Shown piece by piece: positions 52,977 through 62,041 of a stretch of 64,000 nt of DNA. The position numbers and the translations under genes are program-made. The stretch is from Desulfopila sp. IMCC35006 (lineage in GTDB: Bacteria > Desulfobacterota > Desulfobulbia > Desulfobulbales > Desulfocapsaceae), in assembly GCF_005116645.1 (NCBI RefSeq), contig NZ_SWCM01000002.1:62001-126000 (forward strand). The letters are read 5' to 3'. The notes under the pieces were generated by a model. It did not search any database, was not told the DNA's origin, and saw only the letters and a list, made by a program, of their open reading frames with translations. Positions within the stretch are counted from its first letter, which is position 1. Each line of letters starts with the position of its first letter.

Positions 52977-54005
52977 TCAATCCATCCGCAATACTTTTGC
53001 CCCGCGAACCCTTCTCGTCCGGAGCTCAGTTAAGGCGCGGTTGGCCTCCGCCAGAGAAAATTCCTGCACCTCAGGCCTGATTGCCAGGCTCTGGGCCAGT
53101 TGGAGAAATTCGCTCACGTCCCTCCTGGTAATATTGGCGACGCTTTTGATTTCTTTTTCCAGCCACAGATCACGAGAATAGTCGAGCTCCAGAAGAGCCT
53201 TTTTGTCGGCGTACTCCTTGGCTATGGCGTTGATGACGAGTCTTCCTCCCGGGGTGAGGTTTTTTAAAGCCTCCACCACCGGCTGCCAGGCGGGAGTGGT
53301 GTCAATAATACAGTCTAGCTTTTCGGGTGGTTGCTCCGCTGTTTCTCCTGCCCAGACCGCGCCAAGTCCTCTTGCGAACTCCTGTTGTTCTCCTCCCCTG
53401 GCAAAAACAAAAACTTCCGACTTCGGATACAGGTGGCGGACCATTTTTAAAACGAGATGGCCGGAGGCCCCGAATCCGGTGAGTCCCAGATTTTGCCCAT
53501 CCTGAAGCCCGGTCAGCCGCAGGGATCGATACCCGATCGCCCCGGCACAGAGCAGAGGCGCCACCTCCGTATCGCTGAGACCTTCGGGGATGGGATAGGC
53601 AAAATCTTCCGGAACTGTCATATACTGCGCATAACCGCCGTCGGCATCCCGGCCTGTGGCCTTGAAGTCGCAGCACAAGTTCTCCCGGCCACTCCTGCAG
53701 AACGTGCAGGCTCCGCAGGCGGAGTAAATCCAGGCAATACCGACAGTATCGCCGGTTTTAAAGACGGTGGCTTTTTCGCCCGATGCCTGGATCCGACCAA
53801 CCACCTGATGACCTGGAATCAAGGGCAAGCGCGGCGGAGGCGTGCGGCCTTCAATTATGTCAAGCTCGGTATGGCAGACCCCGCACACAGCAACCTGCAC
53901 CAGGATGTTATCCCCCGTGGGCACCGGATCGGGCAGGTCCATCAGTTGCAACGGTATCGTGTTTTCCTTGAGATTACAGAGCTGCTGTAAAACCATCGCT
54001 TTCAT
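52977..54005 (-). CDS. Zinc-dependent alcohol dehydrogenase
   Basis: Medium-chain dehydrogenase/reductase of 342 residues. Catalytic zinc: CGVCHTELDIIEG and GHQVVGRI. Structural zinc: CGACTFCRSGRENLC. The nucleotide fold is GLTGFGASGHLVLKMV. The tail RALTELRTRRVRGAKVLRMD is typical of the AdhP-like/propanol-preferring branch. It is a plausible aldehyde/alcohol interconverting enzyme in fermentative or sulfate-reducing metabolism. Alcohol specificity cannot be read. It converges with amrS and is divergent from nothing nearby on the plus strand; the Smr gene lies upstream on the same strand. Confidence 0.88.
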   Translation of the reverse strand: MKAMVLQQLCNLKENTIPLQLMDLPDPVPTGDNILVQVAVCGVCHTELDIIEGRTPPPRLPLIPGHQVVGRIQASGEKATVFKTGDTVGIAWIYSACGACTFCRSGRENLCCDFKATGRDADGGYAQYMTVPEDFAYPIPEGLSDTEVAPLLCAGAIGYRSLRLTGLQDGQNLGLTGFGASGHLVLKMVRHLYPKSEVFVFARGGEQQEFARGLGAVWAGETAEQPPEKLDCIIDTTPAWQPVVEALKNLTPGGRLVINAIAKEYADKKALLELDYSRDLWLEKEIKSVANITRRDVSEFLQLAQSLAIRPEVQEFSLAEANRALTELRTRRVRGAKVLRMD

Positions 54006-54147
54006 TTGCTGGCCGCCTTGTGGTTTCTGCTGATTTTTCCACCTTGAATTTTTCCTGTTGGGTTATTGACTTAGACTAGTTCGCGCACTGGAAACAGTTG
54101 AATGAGGAGTGAATGTTTTTTACAATCAACGCATGCCGATGATTGTC

Positions 54148-54441
54148 TCACTGATTCTTCAGGCGCACAATGGTCGCCCCCCAGCTGCCGGAGTGCAGAT
54201 CGGCCTGCCGGTATTCTGCGACCAGAGGATCACGTTCCAGAAGAGCATGTACGGAACGCCTTATGTTGCCTATCCCTTTGCCGTGGATGATTTTTATGTC
54301 CATGATTCCCTTTTCTTGACACTCCTGCAGATAATCGGGGATGAGCGTCTTCAAATCTTTTGGTGAAAAGGCATGGAGATCGAGAATACCGTCTATTTCT
54401 ATGGCGAAGGGATCATTTTCATTGGGGGTGTCATCACTCAT
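54148..54441 (-). CDS. Smr domain protein
   Basis: A 97-residue stand-alone Smr domain, the fold found at the MutS2 C-terminus, which nicks or binds DNA or collided-ribosome mRNA. Motifs: [19 protein letters not shown], with the catalytic-type [19 protein letters not shown] with HGKG, and [10 protein letters not shown] at the end. The DLHAF and HGKG motifs are intact, so it may be catalytic. Its ATG overlaps the lpxB stop by 4 nt (ATGA), coupling it to lipid A genes with no obvious connection. No MutS2 parts are encoded. Confidence 0.85.
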   Translation of the reverse strand: MSDDTPNENDPFAIEIDGILDLHAFSPKDLKTLIPDYLQECQEKGIMDIKIIHGKGIGNIRRSVHALLERDPLVAEYRQADLHSGSWGATIVRLKNQ

Positions 54442-55592
54442 TTTGAACCTTCCAGCATCTGCAGGGCGACAGCCGCGGCCTTTGCCGATGCTCCCTGCTC
54501 ACCGAGTTTATCCCTTACTTCTTTCAGGGCCTGTTTCATTTTGTTTTTTCTGGCGGGCAGTGTGGTTATTGCGGAGAGTTCTGAAGCAATACCGATTGCT
54601 GTTACTTCATGCTGCAGAAGTTCAGGAACCGCAGCGTACCCGGCAATGAGGTTTACCAGCGAAAAGTGATCAATTTTAACGAGAAGTTTACCCAGGCGGT
54701 AGGTAAGTGGAGCCAGCTTATAGACCACAATCATGGGGACCTGGAGGATGGCCAGTTCCAAGGTTACGGTACCGGATGCGGTAACCACCGCATCGCATGC
54801 GGCCATCATATCATATCGGTCCTGCTCAATAATTCGTATGTCGAGAGTTTGTTGATATTTATCAAGTCCGGCTGCAGTAAATTCCTGTATCCCGATAGTC
54901 GAAGCCCTGGGAATAAAAAAAACGATTTTTTCGGCGGAATTTTTCTGTAAAGACGCTGCTGCGCGCAGGAAAATGGGGAGAAGAGAAGAAATCTCTCGCT
55001 TCCTGCTGCCGGGGAAAAGACCGATACATCGAGTATCTGGCGGGATGTTGTGCAGTTTTAGATATTGTTCCCTGGTTGTACTGGTAGTGACGGTATCGAG
55101 TAAGGGATGACCTACATATACCGCCTCAACGCCCCGCTGATGATAGAACTCTTCCTCAAAGGGCAGGATGACACCTAGCCTGTCCACCCTCGCCTTGATC
55201 GTCTTGACCCGTCCTGAGCGCCAGGCCCATAACTGCGGGCTGATATAGTAAAATACGGGAATGCCGAGTTTTTTTGCCTTTTTAGCGAGCAGCAGATTAA
55301 AATCGGGCAGATCGATGAGAATAACAAGATCCGGAGGATCTTCAGTTAATCGCTTTCTCAAGGCTCGCTGGGCAAGCCAGATATCTTTCAGATGGACAAA
55401 CACTTCAAAAACCCCGACCACCGAGACCTTCGCCGCATCATAGAGAATTTCCATGCCAAGCGCGGCGAGCTCCGGCCCGCCCATGCCGCAAAATTGCAGT
55501 TCGGGTTGGTGTAGCCGTAAGGCTTTGACCAGATTTGCCCCATGAAGGTCACCGGAAGCTTCACCGGTGACGATCATGATTTTGCGGTTCAT
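54438..55592 (-). CDS. lpxB: Lipid-A-disaccharide synthase
   Basis: GT-B glycosyltransferase of 384 residues joining UDP-diacylglucosamine to lipid X to form the lipid A disaccharide at the inner membrane. Visible: [66 protein letters not shown], and the nucleotide-binding [15 protein letters not shown]. Normal length. It is coupled by ATGA overlaps to the sugar dehydrogenase upstream and the Smr gene downstream. Confidence 0.95.
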   Translation of the reverse strand: MNRKIMIVTGEASGDLHGANLVKALRLHQPELQFCGMGGPELAALGMEILYDAAKVSVVGVFEVFVHLKDIWLAQRALRKRLTEDPPDLVILIDLPDFNLLLAKKAKKLGIPVFYYISPQLWAWRSGRVKTIKARVDRLGVILPFEEEFYHQRGVEAVYVGHPLLDTVTTSTTREQYLKLHNIPPDTRCIGLFPGSRKREISSLLPIFLRAAASLQKNSAEKIVFFIPRASTIGIQEFTAAGLDKYQQTLDIRIIEQDRYDMMAACDAVVTASGTVTLELAILQVPMIVVYKLAPLTYRLGKLLVKIDHFSLVNLIAGYAAVPELLQHEVTAIGIASELSAITTLPARKNKMKQALKEVRDKLGEQGASAKAAAVALQMLEGSK

Positions 55593-56575
55593 GCTTTCTT
55601 CTTCGGCAGAAGGTTTTTGAATAAATCAAGTTTCTGATGCTCTTTAATCTGCTCCATAACCTGCAAGGCTACAGCCAGTGCCCTCCGGCCTTCATAACCT
55701 GAGACGGCCGGTTTGGTTCTCTCCCGGACGTGCTGAACAAAGGATGTAACTTCACTCAGCAAGGCGTCTCCATCGGCAAAGGTACGCATTTCGACCGCCT
55801 GTTTGGGCATGCCGCTATCCTCGCGCAGGTCCTCCGAAAGTTGTATAGTCATCACACTTTTATTGCCAAAATCGACGTTTATATAGGACCCTGGCTGAAA
55901 GATGCGCATTTTCCGTACATTTGTTCGGGAAATCCGGCTGACGGTAACATTGGCGGTTGCGCCGTTTTCGAACATCAAACGGGCGTTGGCGATATCGGTA
56001 TTGGCTGTTGCGACGGGAGCGCCGACGGTGTGGATGGCCTTAAGCGGCGACTTGATAATATTTAAAATAATATCAATGTCATGGATCATTAAATCCAGAA
56101 CGACATCAACATCCGCGCCTCGGTGTTTGAAGGTGGCAATTCTATTGCTTTCGATAAAGACCGGCGTGGTGAGAAAAGGCTCCATGGCCTGAACCGCCGG
56201 GTTGAATCGTTCAAGGTGGCCGATCTGCAGGATGAGTTTTTGGCCCTCTGCCTTGGCGATGAGATCATCTGCTTCACCAAGAGTGACGGTCATTGGTTTT
56301 TCGAGCAGAACGTCGATACCTGCATCCAGACATGCACCGGCAACTTGATGATGGTAGGGCGTTGGCACGACGATAGACACGGCGTCAACTGCGGGCAGCA
56401 GTTGCGTATAGTCGGTAAAGCTCTGACAATTGCACTCTTGTGCAACCTGCTGACTCTGTTTGCTGTCGATATCAGCGACCCCGACCAGGTCAACCCCCTC
56501 GAGCGCCGCATATTTCTGGGCATGAAACCTTCCGAGATAGCCTACCCCGATAACTCCGACCTTTATGTTTTTCAT
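55589..56575 (-). CDS. Gfo/Idh/MocA oxidoreductase, GnnA-like (UDP-GlcNAc 3-dehydrogenase candidate)
   Basis: NAD-dependent sugar oxidoreductase of 328 residues. N-terminal fold: [17 protein letters not shown]. Catalytic Lys in LLEKPMTV. The motif [10 protein letters not shown] and the segment [13 protein letters not shown] are typical of the branch that includes GnnA, the UDP-N-acetylglucosamine 3-dehydrogenase whose product is turned into a 3-amino sugar for lipid A. Direct coupling to lpxB supports that role. The partner aminotransferase GnnB is not seen in the window, so this is a candidate only. ATG 56575 is used; an in-frame start at 56683 would add 36 residues ahead of the fold. Confidence 0.8.
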   Translation of the reverse strand: MKNIKVGVIGVGYLGRFHAQKYAALEGVDLVGVADIDSKQSQQVAQECNCQSFTDYTQLLPAVDAVSIVVPTPYHHQVAGACLDAGIDVLLEKPMTVTLGEADDLIAKAEGQKLILQIGHLERFNPAVQAMEPFLTTPVFIESNRIATFKHRGADVDVVLDLMIHDIDIILNIIKSPLKAIHTVGAPVATANTDIANARLMFENGATANVTVSRISRTNVRKMRIFQPGSYINVDFGNKSVMTIQLSEDLREDSGMPKQAVEMRTFADGDALLSEVTSFVQHVRERTKPAVSGYEGRRALAVALQVMEQIKEHQKLDLFKNLLPKKKA

Positions 56576-56639
56576 GTTAAAAATTCTCTCTGATAGTTGA
56601 ACTGCATTGCATGAATGACTGAGATATAATTTTCTTGTG

Positions 56640-56800
56640 CGGTGTACGAGAAAATTATCTCGTGCGGGGGCCTGTACCCCCAAGGGAAATGAAGAACGTA
56701 CCCGTCAGGCGAGTACTAAAAAGAGTACCCGTCAGGCGAGCATTAAACAGCATCCCGGCTTATCCCCCGTTTGCCGGGGGGAGTCAGTAAGGCGGCAAAC
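56640..56800. repeat. Cluster of short repeats and GC-rich hairpins downstream of livF
   Basis: Two copies of GTACCCGTCAGGCGAG lie about 27 nt apart (56698-56713 and 56725-56740). Hairpins are GGGGG-CCTGTA-CCCCC near 56666, CCCCCG-TTTGC-CGGGGG at 56764-56780, and the competing pair GTTTGCCG (56769-56776) with CGGCAAAC (56793-56800). No gene is present in the 233 nt between livF and the next gene. It may be a short mobile or regulatory repeat. Confidence 0.45.
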
Positions 56801-56808
56801 ACTCCCTG

Positions 56809-57516
56809 CTATATACCCAGGTATGCCTTCTGGATATCTGTATTGGCGAGCAATTCCTGTGCTGGTCCAGACAGAGTAATTCGGCCATTTTCCATGACAT
56901 AGCCCCTGTCTGCAATATGCAGAGCCTGATTGGCGTTCTGTTCAACTAGAAAAATGGTCGTATTATTCTCTTTATTTATCTGCTTGATGATTTCAAATAT
57001 CTGCCTGATTACCAGGGGTGCCAGGCCCATCGACGGTTCATCCAGCAAGAGCAGTTTTGGTTTTGCCATAAGGGCTCGGGACATGGCCAGCATCTGCTGC
57101 TCGCCACCGCTCAGGTTGCCGCCGTCCTGATGTCTTCTTTTGTAGAGGATAGGAAAAAGAGAGTAAACATAGTCCATATCCTTTTTGATGGCCTCTTTGT
57201 CGTTTCTCAGAAACGCCCCCATATCGAGATTTTCCTTAACGCTCAGCTGGGGGAAGATATGGCGCCCCTCCGGAACCTGACAAAGCCCCATCTTAACGAT
57301 GGCATCAGGTGCCATCCGGTGGATTTCCTTATCCTGAAATTTTATGGTTCCAGCACGGCATTCCACAACATTGCAGATGGTCATAAGCGTGGTGCTCTTC
57401 CCTGCTCCGTTGGCGCCGATGAGGGTGATTATCTCCCCATCTTCTACCTTCAGAGAGACGTCTTTAATCGCCAGTTTATTGCCATATCCGGCCTGTACCT
57501 TGTCTAACTCAAGCAT
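56809..57516 (-). CDS. livF: Branched-chain amino-acid ABC transporter ATP-binding protein LivF
   Basis: ATPase subunit of a high-affinity importer. The 235-residue protein has Walker A GANGAGKSTTL, Q-loop region, signature LSGGEQQMLAMSRALM and Walker B LLLDEPSMGLAP; the LSGGEQQM form is characteristic of LivF. The ATG (57516) lies 8 nt inside the end of livG. Upstream in-frame codons at 57528 are possible. It is the last gene of the minus-strand livKHMGF set. Confidence 0.93.
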   Translation of the reverse strand: MLELDKVQAGYGNKLAIKDVSLKVEDGEIITLIGANGAGKSTTLMTICNVVECRAGTIKFQDKEIHRMAPDAIVKMGLCQVPEGRHIFPQLSVKENLDMGAFLRNDKEAIKKDMDYVYSLFPILYKRRHQDGGNLSGGEQQMLAMSRALMAKPKLLLLDEPSMGLAPLVIRQIFEIIKQINKENNTTIFLVEQNANQALHIADRGYVMENGRITLSGPAQELLANTDIQKAYLGI

Positions 57517-58300
57517 CGACTTCCTCACCCAGATACGCTTTTATAACTGCAGGATTAGCCCGAATTTCAGCAGGGGTGCCCTGGGCTATTTTTTTGCCGT
57601 AGTCCATTACAAAAATACGGTCAGACAAACTCATGACCAGCTGCATATCATGCTCGATCAGCAGTATCGCCTGCCCTTCCTGGGATATTTGTTTGATTAA
57701 ATGATCCAGATCCAGGGTTTCCTGCGGGTTCATACCGGCCGCGGGCTCATCGAGCAGCAGGAGCAGTGGCTCGGTGGCGAGAGCCCGGGCTATCTCCAGG
57801 CGTCGCTGTGCCCCGTAGGAAAGATTATCGGCAAATTCATTTGCATGTTCGGCCAGACCTACTTTTTCTAAAATGGCATAGCTGGTCTCCAGGATACTCT
57901 CTTCTTCCCTGCGCGTTGCTGCTGTTCTGAAAATAGCCCCGAAAATAAATGCCTTGGTCCGACAGTGCCGTCCGATCATGACATTTTCCAGAACGGTCAT
58001 CTTGGGGAAAAGGCGAATATTCTGGAACGTACGGGCAAGTCCTCTCTCCGTGACTTTATTGGGCTTTAGTCCTTTGAGAGAGACTTTTTTCGATTTATTG
58101 GGCAGACTGAGCAGGATGTCACCGCCCGTTGGCTGGTAAATTCCGGTTATACAGTTAAAAAAAGTCGTTTTTCCTGCACCGTTTGGTCCAATGAGAGCTA
58201 CGATTTCGCCACTGTTCACATCAAGATCAACGGAGTCAAGGGCGCGAATTCCTCCAAAATCCATGGTGAGATTCGTTACGTTTAATATGGGTTGTTTCAT
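57509..58300 (-). CDS. livG: Branched-chain amino-acid ABC transporter ATP-binding protein LivG
   Basis: Second ATPase subunit, 263 residues. Walker A is GPNGAGKTTFFNC. The signature LSYGAQRRLEIARAL and Walker B LLLDEPAAGMNP are in the LivG form. A segment after the signature (LLIEHDMQLVMSLSDRIFVMDYG) carries the H-loop. It overlaps livF by 8 nt and begins 80 nt after livM. Confidence 0.93.
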   Translation of the reverse strand: MKQPILNVTNLTMDFGGIRALDSVDLDVNSGEIVALIGPNGAGKTTFFNCITGIYQPTGGDILLSLPNKSKKVSLKGLKPNKVTERGLARTFQNIRLFPKMTVLENVMIGRHCRTKAFIFGAIFRTAATRREEESILETSYAILEKVGLAEHANEFADNLSYGAQRRLEIARALATEPLLLLLDEPAAGMNPQETLDLDHLIKQISQEGQAILLIEHDMQLVMSLSDRIFVMDYGKKIAQGTPAEIRANPAVIKAYLGEEVDA

Positions 58301-58380
58301 TATTTAGTGCCTTACTTCAGAAATTCCATCAAGAAAACAAGAAAACCGAGAGTATCTTTAACATTAGGAAAGAGTTCCTC

Positions 58381-59610
58381 CTACCTGACCGGTGGGGGCG
58401 ATTTTTTCTCAAATTTATAGGTGCGCCGAATATTGGAAATCAGTCCCTGGGGTCTGAATATCATCATACAGACAAGAATTGCGCCAAAGGCCAGCATGCG
58501 GTATTCCGACAGCGCCCGCAGATATTCCGGCAGCAGGATGAGGATCAGGGCGCCGAAGACCACCCCAACGATAGAGCCCATTCCTCCGAGCACGACGATA
58601 GACAGGATAATAGCCGATTCGAGGAAGGTGAAACTCGCCGGATTGATAAAGGTTGTCTTCGCCGCAAACATGACGCCGACTATGCCGGCCCAGAATGCCC
58701 CAAGTGAGAAAGCGACCAGTTTTGTTTTCCGCTTGTCGATGCCCATGGCCTGGCAGGCAATTTCGTCCTCGCGCAGGGCAATCCACGCCCGCCCCAGCCT
58801 TGAGTCCTGCAGCCTGTTGACGATAAAGATTGTCACGATGACTAAAATTATCATCAAATAGTAGGTATAGAGCACAGACTGCTCAAGATTGAAATGCATA
58901 CCGAAAAAACCGGGGCGCGGGATGTTCGAGATGCCGCTTGGTCCCTTCGAAAATTTTCCCCAGTTCTCCAGGATAAGACGAATGATTTCGCCAAAACCCA
59001 GAGTGACTATCGCCAGATAATCACCACGGAGGCGAAGGACGGGAAAGCCCAGCAGGATACCAAAAGTTGCCGCCAGAAGGCCACCAATGGGCAGAACTGT
59101 CCAGAAGCCGAGGCCGAAATGAAGATTCAGCAGCGAGTAGGTGTAGGCGCCGACGGCATAAAATGCCACAAACCCAAGATCGAGAAGTCCGGCCAGCCCG
59201 ACGACAATGTTCAAACCAAGACCCAGGACAACATACATCAGGGCGGTGGTCATAACATTGGTCTGGTAGGTAGAAAAAATATGTGGAAAAACAATGGAAA
59301 TTGCAGCGACGATACCGATAAAGATGTTCCGTTGAACGGGATTAAGGAGAATTCTATGGATCAGCGAGCTGATTGGCAGCTTATTTTCGCCGGCGTCACT
59401 ACTTTTGGGCTGGTTTTCTTTTCTATGTTGATAAAATTTAACCAGCAAATAAATAGAAAAAGTACCAACCGCCATATAGAAAGCATTCTGCCAGCGCCAG
59501 AAGACTGTTCTTTCTATGGGGTCCACTTTAATAACAACAATGGGAAATGTTAAAAAAACGAACCAGAGAGAGGTAAGCAGAGCTTTTTTGAATTCTTTTA
59601 ATAAAACCAT
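58381..59610 (-). CDS. livM: Branched-chain amino-acid ABC transporter permease LivM
   Basis: Inner-membrane permease of 409 residues with about ten hydrophobic segments. An N-terminal extension of about 100 residues, with two membrane segments and a charged Lys/Asn-rich loop, precedes the core, as in E. coli LivM. The core shows GLGLNIVVGLAGLLDLGFVAFYAVGAYTYSLL-like text, the coupling segment REDEIACQAMGI, and FRPQGLI near the end. It begins 25 nt after livH. Confidence 0.92.
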   Translation of the reverse strand: MVLLKEFKKALLTSLWFVFLTFPIVVIKVDPIERTVFWRWQNAFYMAVGTFSIYLLVKFYQHRKENQPKSSDAGENKLPISSLIHRILLNPVQRNIFIGIVAAISIVFPHIFSTYQTNVMTTALMYVVLGLGLNIVVGLAGLLDLGFVAFYAVGAYTYSLLNLHFGLGFWTVLPIGGLLAATFGILLGFPVLRLRGDYLAIVTLGFGEIIRLILENWGKFSKGPSGISNIPRPGFFGMHFNLEQSVLYTYYLMIILVIVTIFIVNRLQDSRLGRAWIALREDEIACQAMGIDKRKTKLVAFSLGAFWAGIVGVMFAAKTTFINPASFTFLESAIILSIVVLGGMGSIVGVVFGALILILLPEYLRALSEYRMLAFGAILVCMMIFRPQGLISNIRRTYKFEKKSPPPVR

Positions 59611-59635
59611 AACTGACGTGTGTACACTTTTTGGT

Positions 59636-60538
59636 TTAAACTTTTTCGTTAGATGCCCTGCCGAGCAGGCCTGATGGTTTAAATATGAGAATCAGAACAA
59701 GCAGGGAGAAGGCAAAAACATCTTCATAGTCACTCGAAACATACCCGGTGGCAAAGCTCTCCGTCAGTCCCAGAACAAAACTGCCGAGAACGGCACCCGG
59801 TATTGAGCCGATTCCACCCAGAACCGCAGCCGTGAATGCTTTGATTCCGGCAAGAAAACCGATGTAAAAATTTATCTGGCCGATATGCGCCGCAACAAGC
59901 ATCCCGCCGATCGCGGCAAGGCCTGAGCCAACGATGAAAGTTGCCGAGATCACGTTGTTGACATTGATTCCCACCAGGGTAGCCATCGTTCTGTCCTGAG
60001 CGGTGGCGCGCATTGCTTTGCCAATTTTAGTAAATTTTATAATCAGGGTAAGCAGCACCATGACAACAATTGTGGTTACCAGGATAATAACATCCGTGGT
60101 GCCGATAATATGGGCAATCGGCTCCATGAATTCAAGATCGGGAAAGAGCGTGGGGAAAGGCAGAAAATCTGATGTCTGGGCCAGCAATACGTAATTCTGC
60201 AGGAAAATCGACATCCCGATAGCGCTGATAAGAGGCGACAAACGCGGTGCATGCCTGAGTGGTTTGTAGGCAATTTTTTCGATTGTATACCCATAGGAAC
60301 TCGCCCAGACGACTGCAGCCAACCCGGAAATGATCACGATGGAGACGAGAGGGAAACCATAAACCGAGAGTACCGTGGCAACGATAAAAGCGGTAAACGC
60401 CCCGATCATATAGATTTCCCCATGGGCAAAGTTGATAAGCCCGATGATGCCGTACACCATGGTGTAACCCAAGGCGATAAGCGCGTAGATCGAACCTCGA
60501 GTCAAACCGCTGAAAAACAATTCAATAAAATAGTCCAT
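59636..60538 (-). CDS. livH: Branched-chain amino-acid ABC transporter permease LivH
   Basis: Inner-membrane permease of 300 residues, with eight hydrophobic segments. N-terminal LTRGSIYALIALGYTMVYGI and the GEIYMIGAF block are family marks. The coupling helix region AMRATAQDRTMATLVGIN is present. Its start lies 80 nt downstream of livK, and a perfect stem-loop with a T-run (60547-60597) stands between them, so livH is probably made at a lower level than livK. Confidence 0.93.
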   Translation of the reverse strand: MDYFIELFFSGLTRGSIYALIALGYTMVYGIIGLINFAHGEIYMIGAFTAFIVATVLSVYGFPLVSIVIISGLAAVVWASSYGYTIEKIAYKPLRHAPRLSPLISAIGMSIFLQNYVLLAQTSDFLPFPTLFPDLEFMEPIAHIIGTTDVIILVTTIVVMVLLTLIIKFTKIGKAMRATAQDRTMATLVGINVNNVISATFIVGSGLAAIGGMLVAAHIGQINFYIGFLAGIKAFTAAVLGGIGSIPGAVLGSFVLGLTESFATGYVSSDYEDVFAFSLLVLILIFKPSGLLGRASNEKV

Positions 60539-60546
60539 GCCTGCAT

Positions 60547-60597
60547 AAAAAAATATCTGAAGTAAACAAAGAAAAATCTATGTTTACTTCAGATATT
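60547..60597 (-). terminator. Intra-operon stem-loop terminator between livK and livH
   Basis: The arms at 60552-60568 and 60581-60597 are perfect 17-bp reverse complements around a 12-nt loop. On the minus strand the stem is followed directly by a T-run (60547-60553), just before the livH start. It has the form of a rho-independent terminator, placed inside an operon, and would let most transcripts end after livK. Confidence 0.85.
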
Positions 60598-60618
60598 AAA
60601 AGGTTAACCAAGGAAATG

Positions 60619-61749
60619 TTATTTGACGACGACGTATTTGCCGTTTTCTACAACATACATTGAAAATCCTACACCGACTGCGTCGCCATTCTTGTCAAAG
60701 CTGATATTGCCGACAGGAGTCGCCACTTTTTCTGTTTCCAGAACTTTCTTCAAATCGGCAAGTTTGGTTGAGCCGGACTTCTCGATTGCATTGAGTATTG
60801 CCACAGTCGCAGCATACGCGCCATCATAAAATGCACCGGGATCACTGCCAAACTTTGCCTTATGCTCCGCTCTTGCTTCGGCAGCCTGGGGATTGTTAGA
60901 GTTGTCCTGCGGACCGGCAGCGTAGACACCTTCCGCGGCATCACCGGCAACCTTGATAAAGGTATCGTCTTTAACGCCATCATCAGACACGAATTTGGTC
61001 TTGAGACGCTTTTTCTTCATAATTGTGACAATTTTGGAAGCTTCTGGATGATACCCGCCAAAGACGACAACATCTGCACCTGACTGCTTGATTTTCTGGA
61101 CGATAGCTGAATAGTCCATGGCACCGGGAGTAATACCTTCGAACAGAACAACCTGTCCTTTGCCGGTTTTTTCGACATACTTTTTGGCACCTTCGGCAAG
61201 CGGTTTGCCATAGTCGCCTTTGTCGTGGATGATGGCAATTTTTTTCAGCCCCAGTTTATCAACGGCAAAATCAATCATCGCCGGTGACTGCGCAGCATTG
61301 GGGGCAATGGTCCTGAAGAAATTAGGATAGTCGCCGCTCAAAGTCAGCTCATCGCTGGTGGCAGATGGCGACATAACCAGAATTTTGGCATTTTTATAGA
61401 TAGGCATTGCCGCTTTGGTCGCACCGGAACAAATATGGCCCAGGACCACTTCCGCACCGTCCGAGACCAGTTTGGTTGCAGTATTGGTGGCAATTTCAGG
61501 TTTGCAGACATCGTCCTCAATGAGCATCTCCACCTTTTTGCCGTTGATTCCGCCTTTGGCATTGACTTTGTCAATAACGACCTTGGCGGCATTGACACTG
61601 GGCAGACCATAGGACGCGAGATCACCACTATGCGGACCAGCGACACCAAATTTTATTGTATCGCCGGCAACACCAAGTGCCGGAGCCGACAGTGCCAACA
61701 AAGCACAGGCTGCAGTTGTTAGCAATTTACCACGCAGATTAACCTTCAT
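60619..61749 (-). CDS. livK: Branched-chain amino-acid ABC transporter substrate-binding protein LivK/LivJ
   Basis: Periplasmic binding protein of 376 residues. The Sec signal occupies about residues 1-29 (LLTTAACALLALSAPALGVAG). The mature start IKFGVAGPHSGDLASYG is the typical ligand-cleft opening of type I binding proteins. VNAKGGINGKKVEMLIEDD follows. AGGGAGG precedes the ATG. It is first in the livKHMGF transcript, and a terminator-like hairpin follows it. The ligand may be a branched-chain amino acid or a related solute. Confidence 0.92.
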   Translation of the reverse strand: MKVNLRGKLLTTAACALLALSAPALGVAGDTIKFGVAGPHSGDLASYGLPSVNAAKVVIDKVNAKGGINGKKVEMLIEDDVCKPEIATNTATKLVSDGAEVVLGHICSGATKAAMPIYKNAKILVMSPSATSDELTLSGDYPNFFRTIAPNAAQSPAMIDFAVDKLGLKKIAIIHDKGDYGKPLAEGAKKYVEKTGKGQVVLFEGITPGAMDYSAIVQKIKQSGADVVVFGGYHPEASKIVTIMKKKRLKTKFVSDDGVKDDTFIKVAGDAAEGVYAAGPQDNSNNPQAAEARAEHKAKFGSDPGAFYDGAYAATVAILNAIEKSGSTKLADLKKVLETEKVATPVGNISFDKNGDAVGVGFSMYVVENGKYVVVK

Positions 61750-62041
61750 CCTTTCCTCCCTGAAAATTGTTATGTACCTTACAGATTATTTTTGTTGGAT
61801 TTTACTAAAAAACAATCTATCTCAAGCCAGCCTCGCCCTTCGATGGACCGTGCAACACGACCGGGGGTGGTATCCCGGCTGTTGGATCGTTGGAGCGTAT
61901 TATTTGCGGATCAAAGCAGAAAGTCACCCGAAAAGAGCGAGCATATACCGCGAAGTCATGATATTAGTCTTTTACACACTGTTTTGCAAAATCTAAAGTG
62001 AAAAACTGTCCTTTCTGTAATCAATTTTATCTTTTAAAGCC

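Noticed and set aside
58894-59553. 219-codon frame antisense to livM
   Set aside because: It contains no domain and lies opposite a well-conserved permease.
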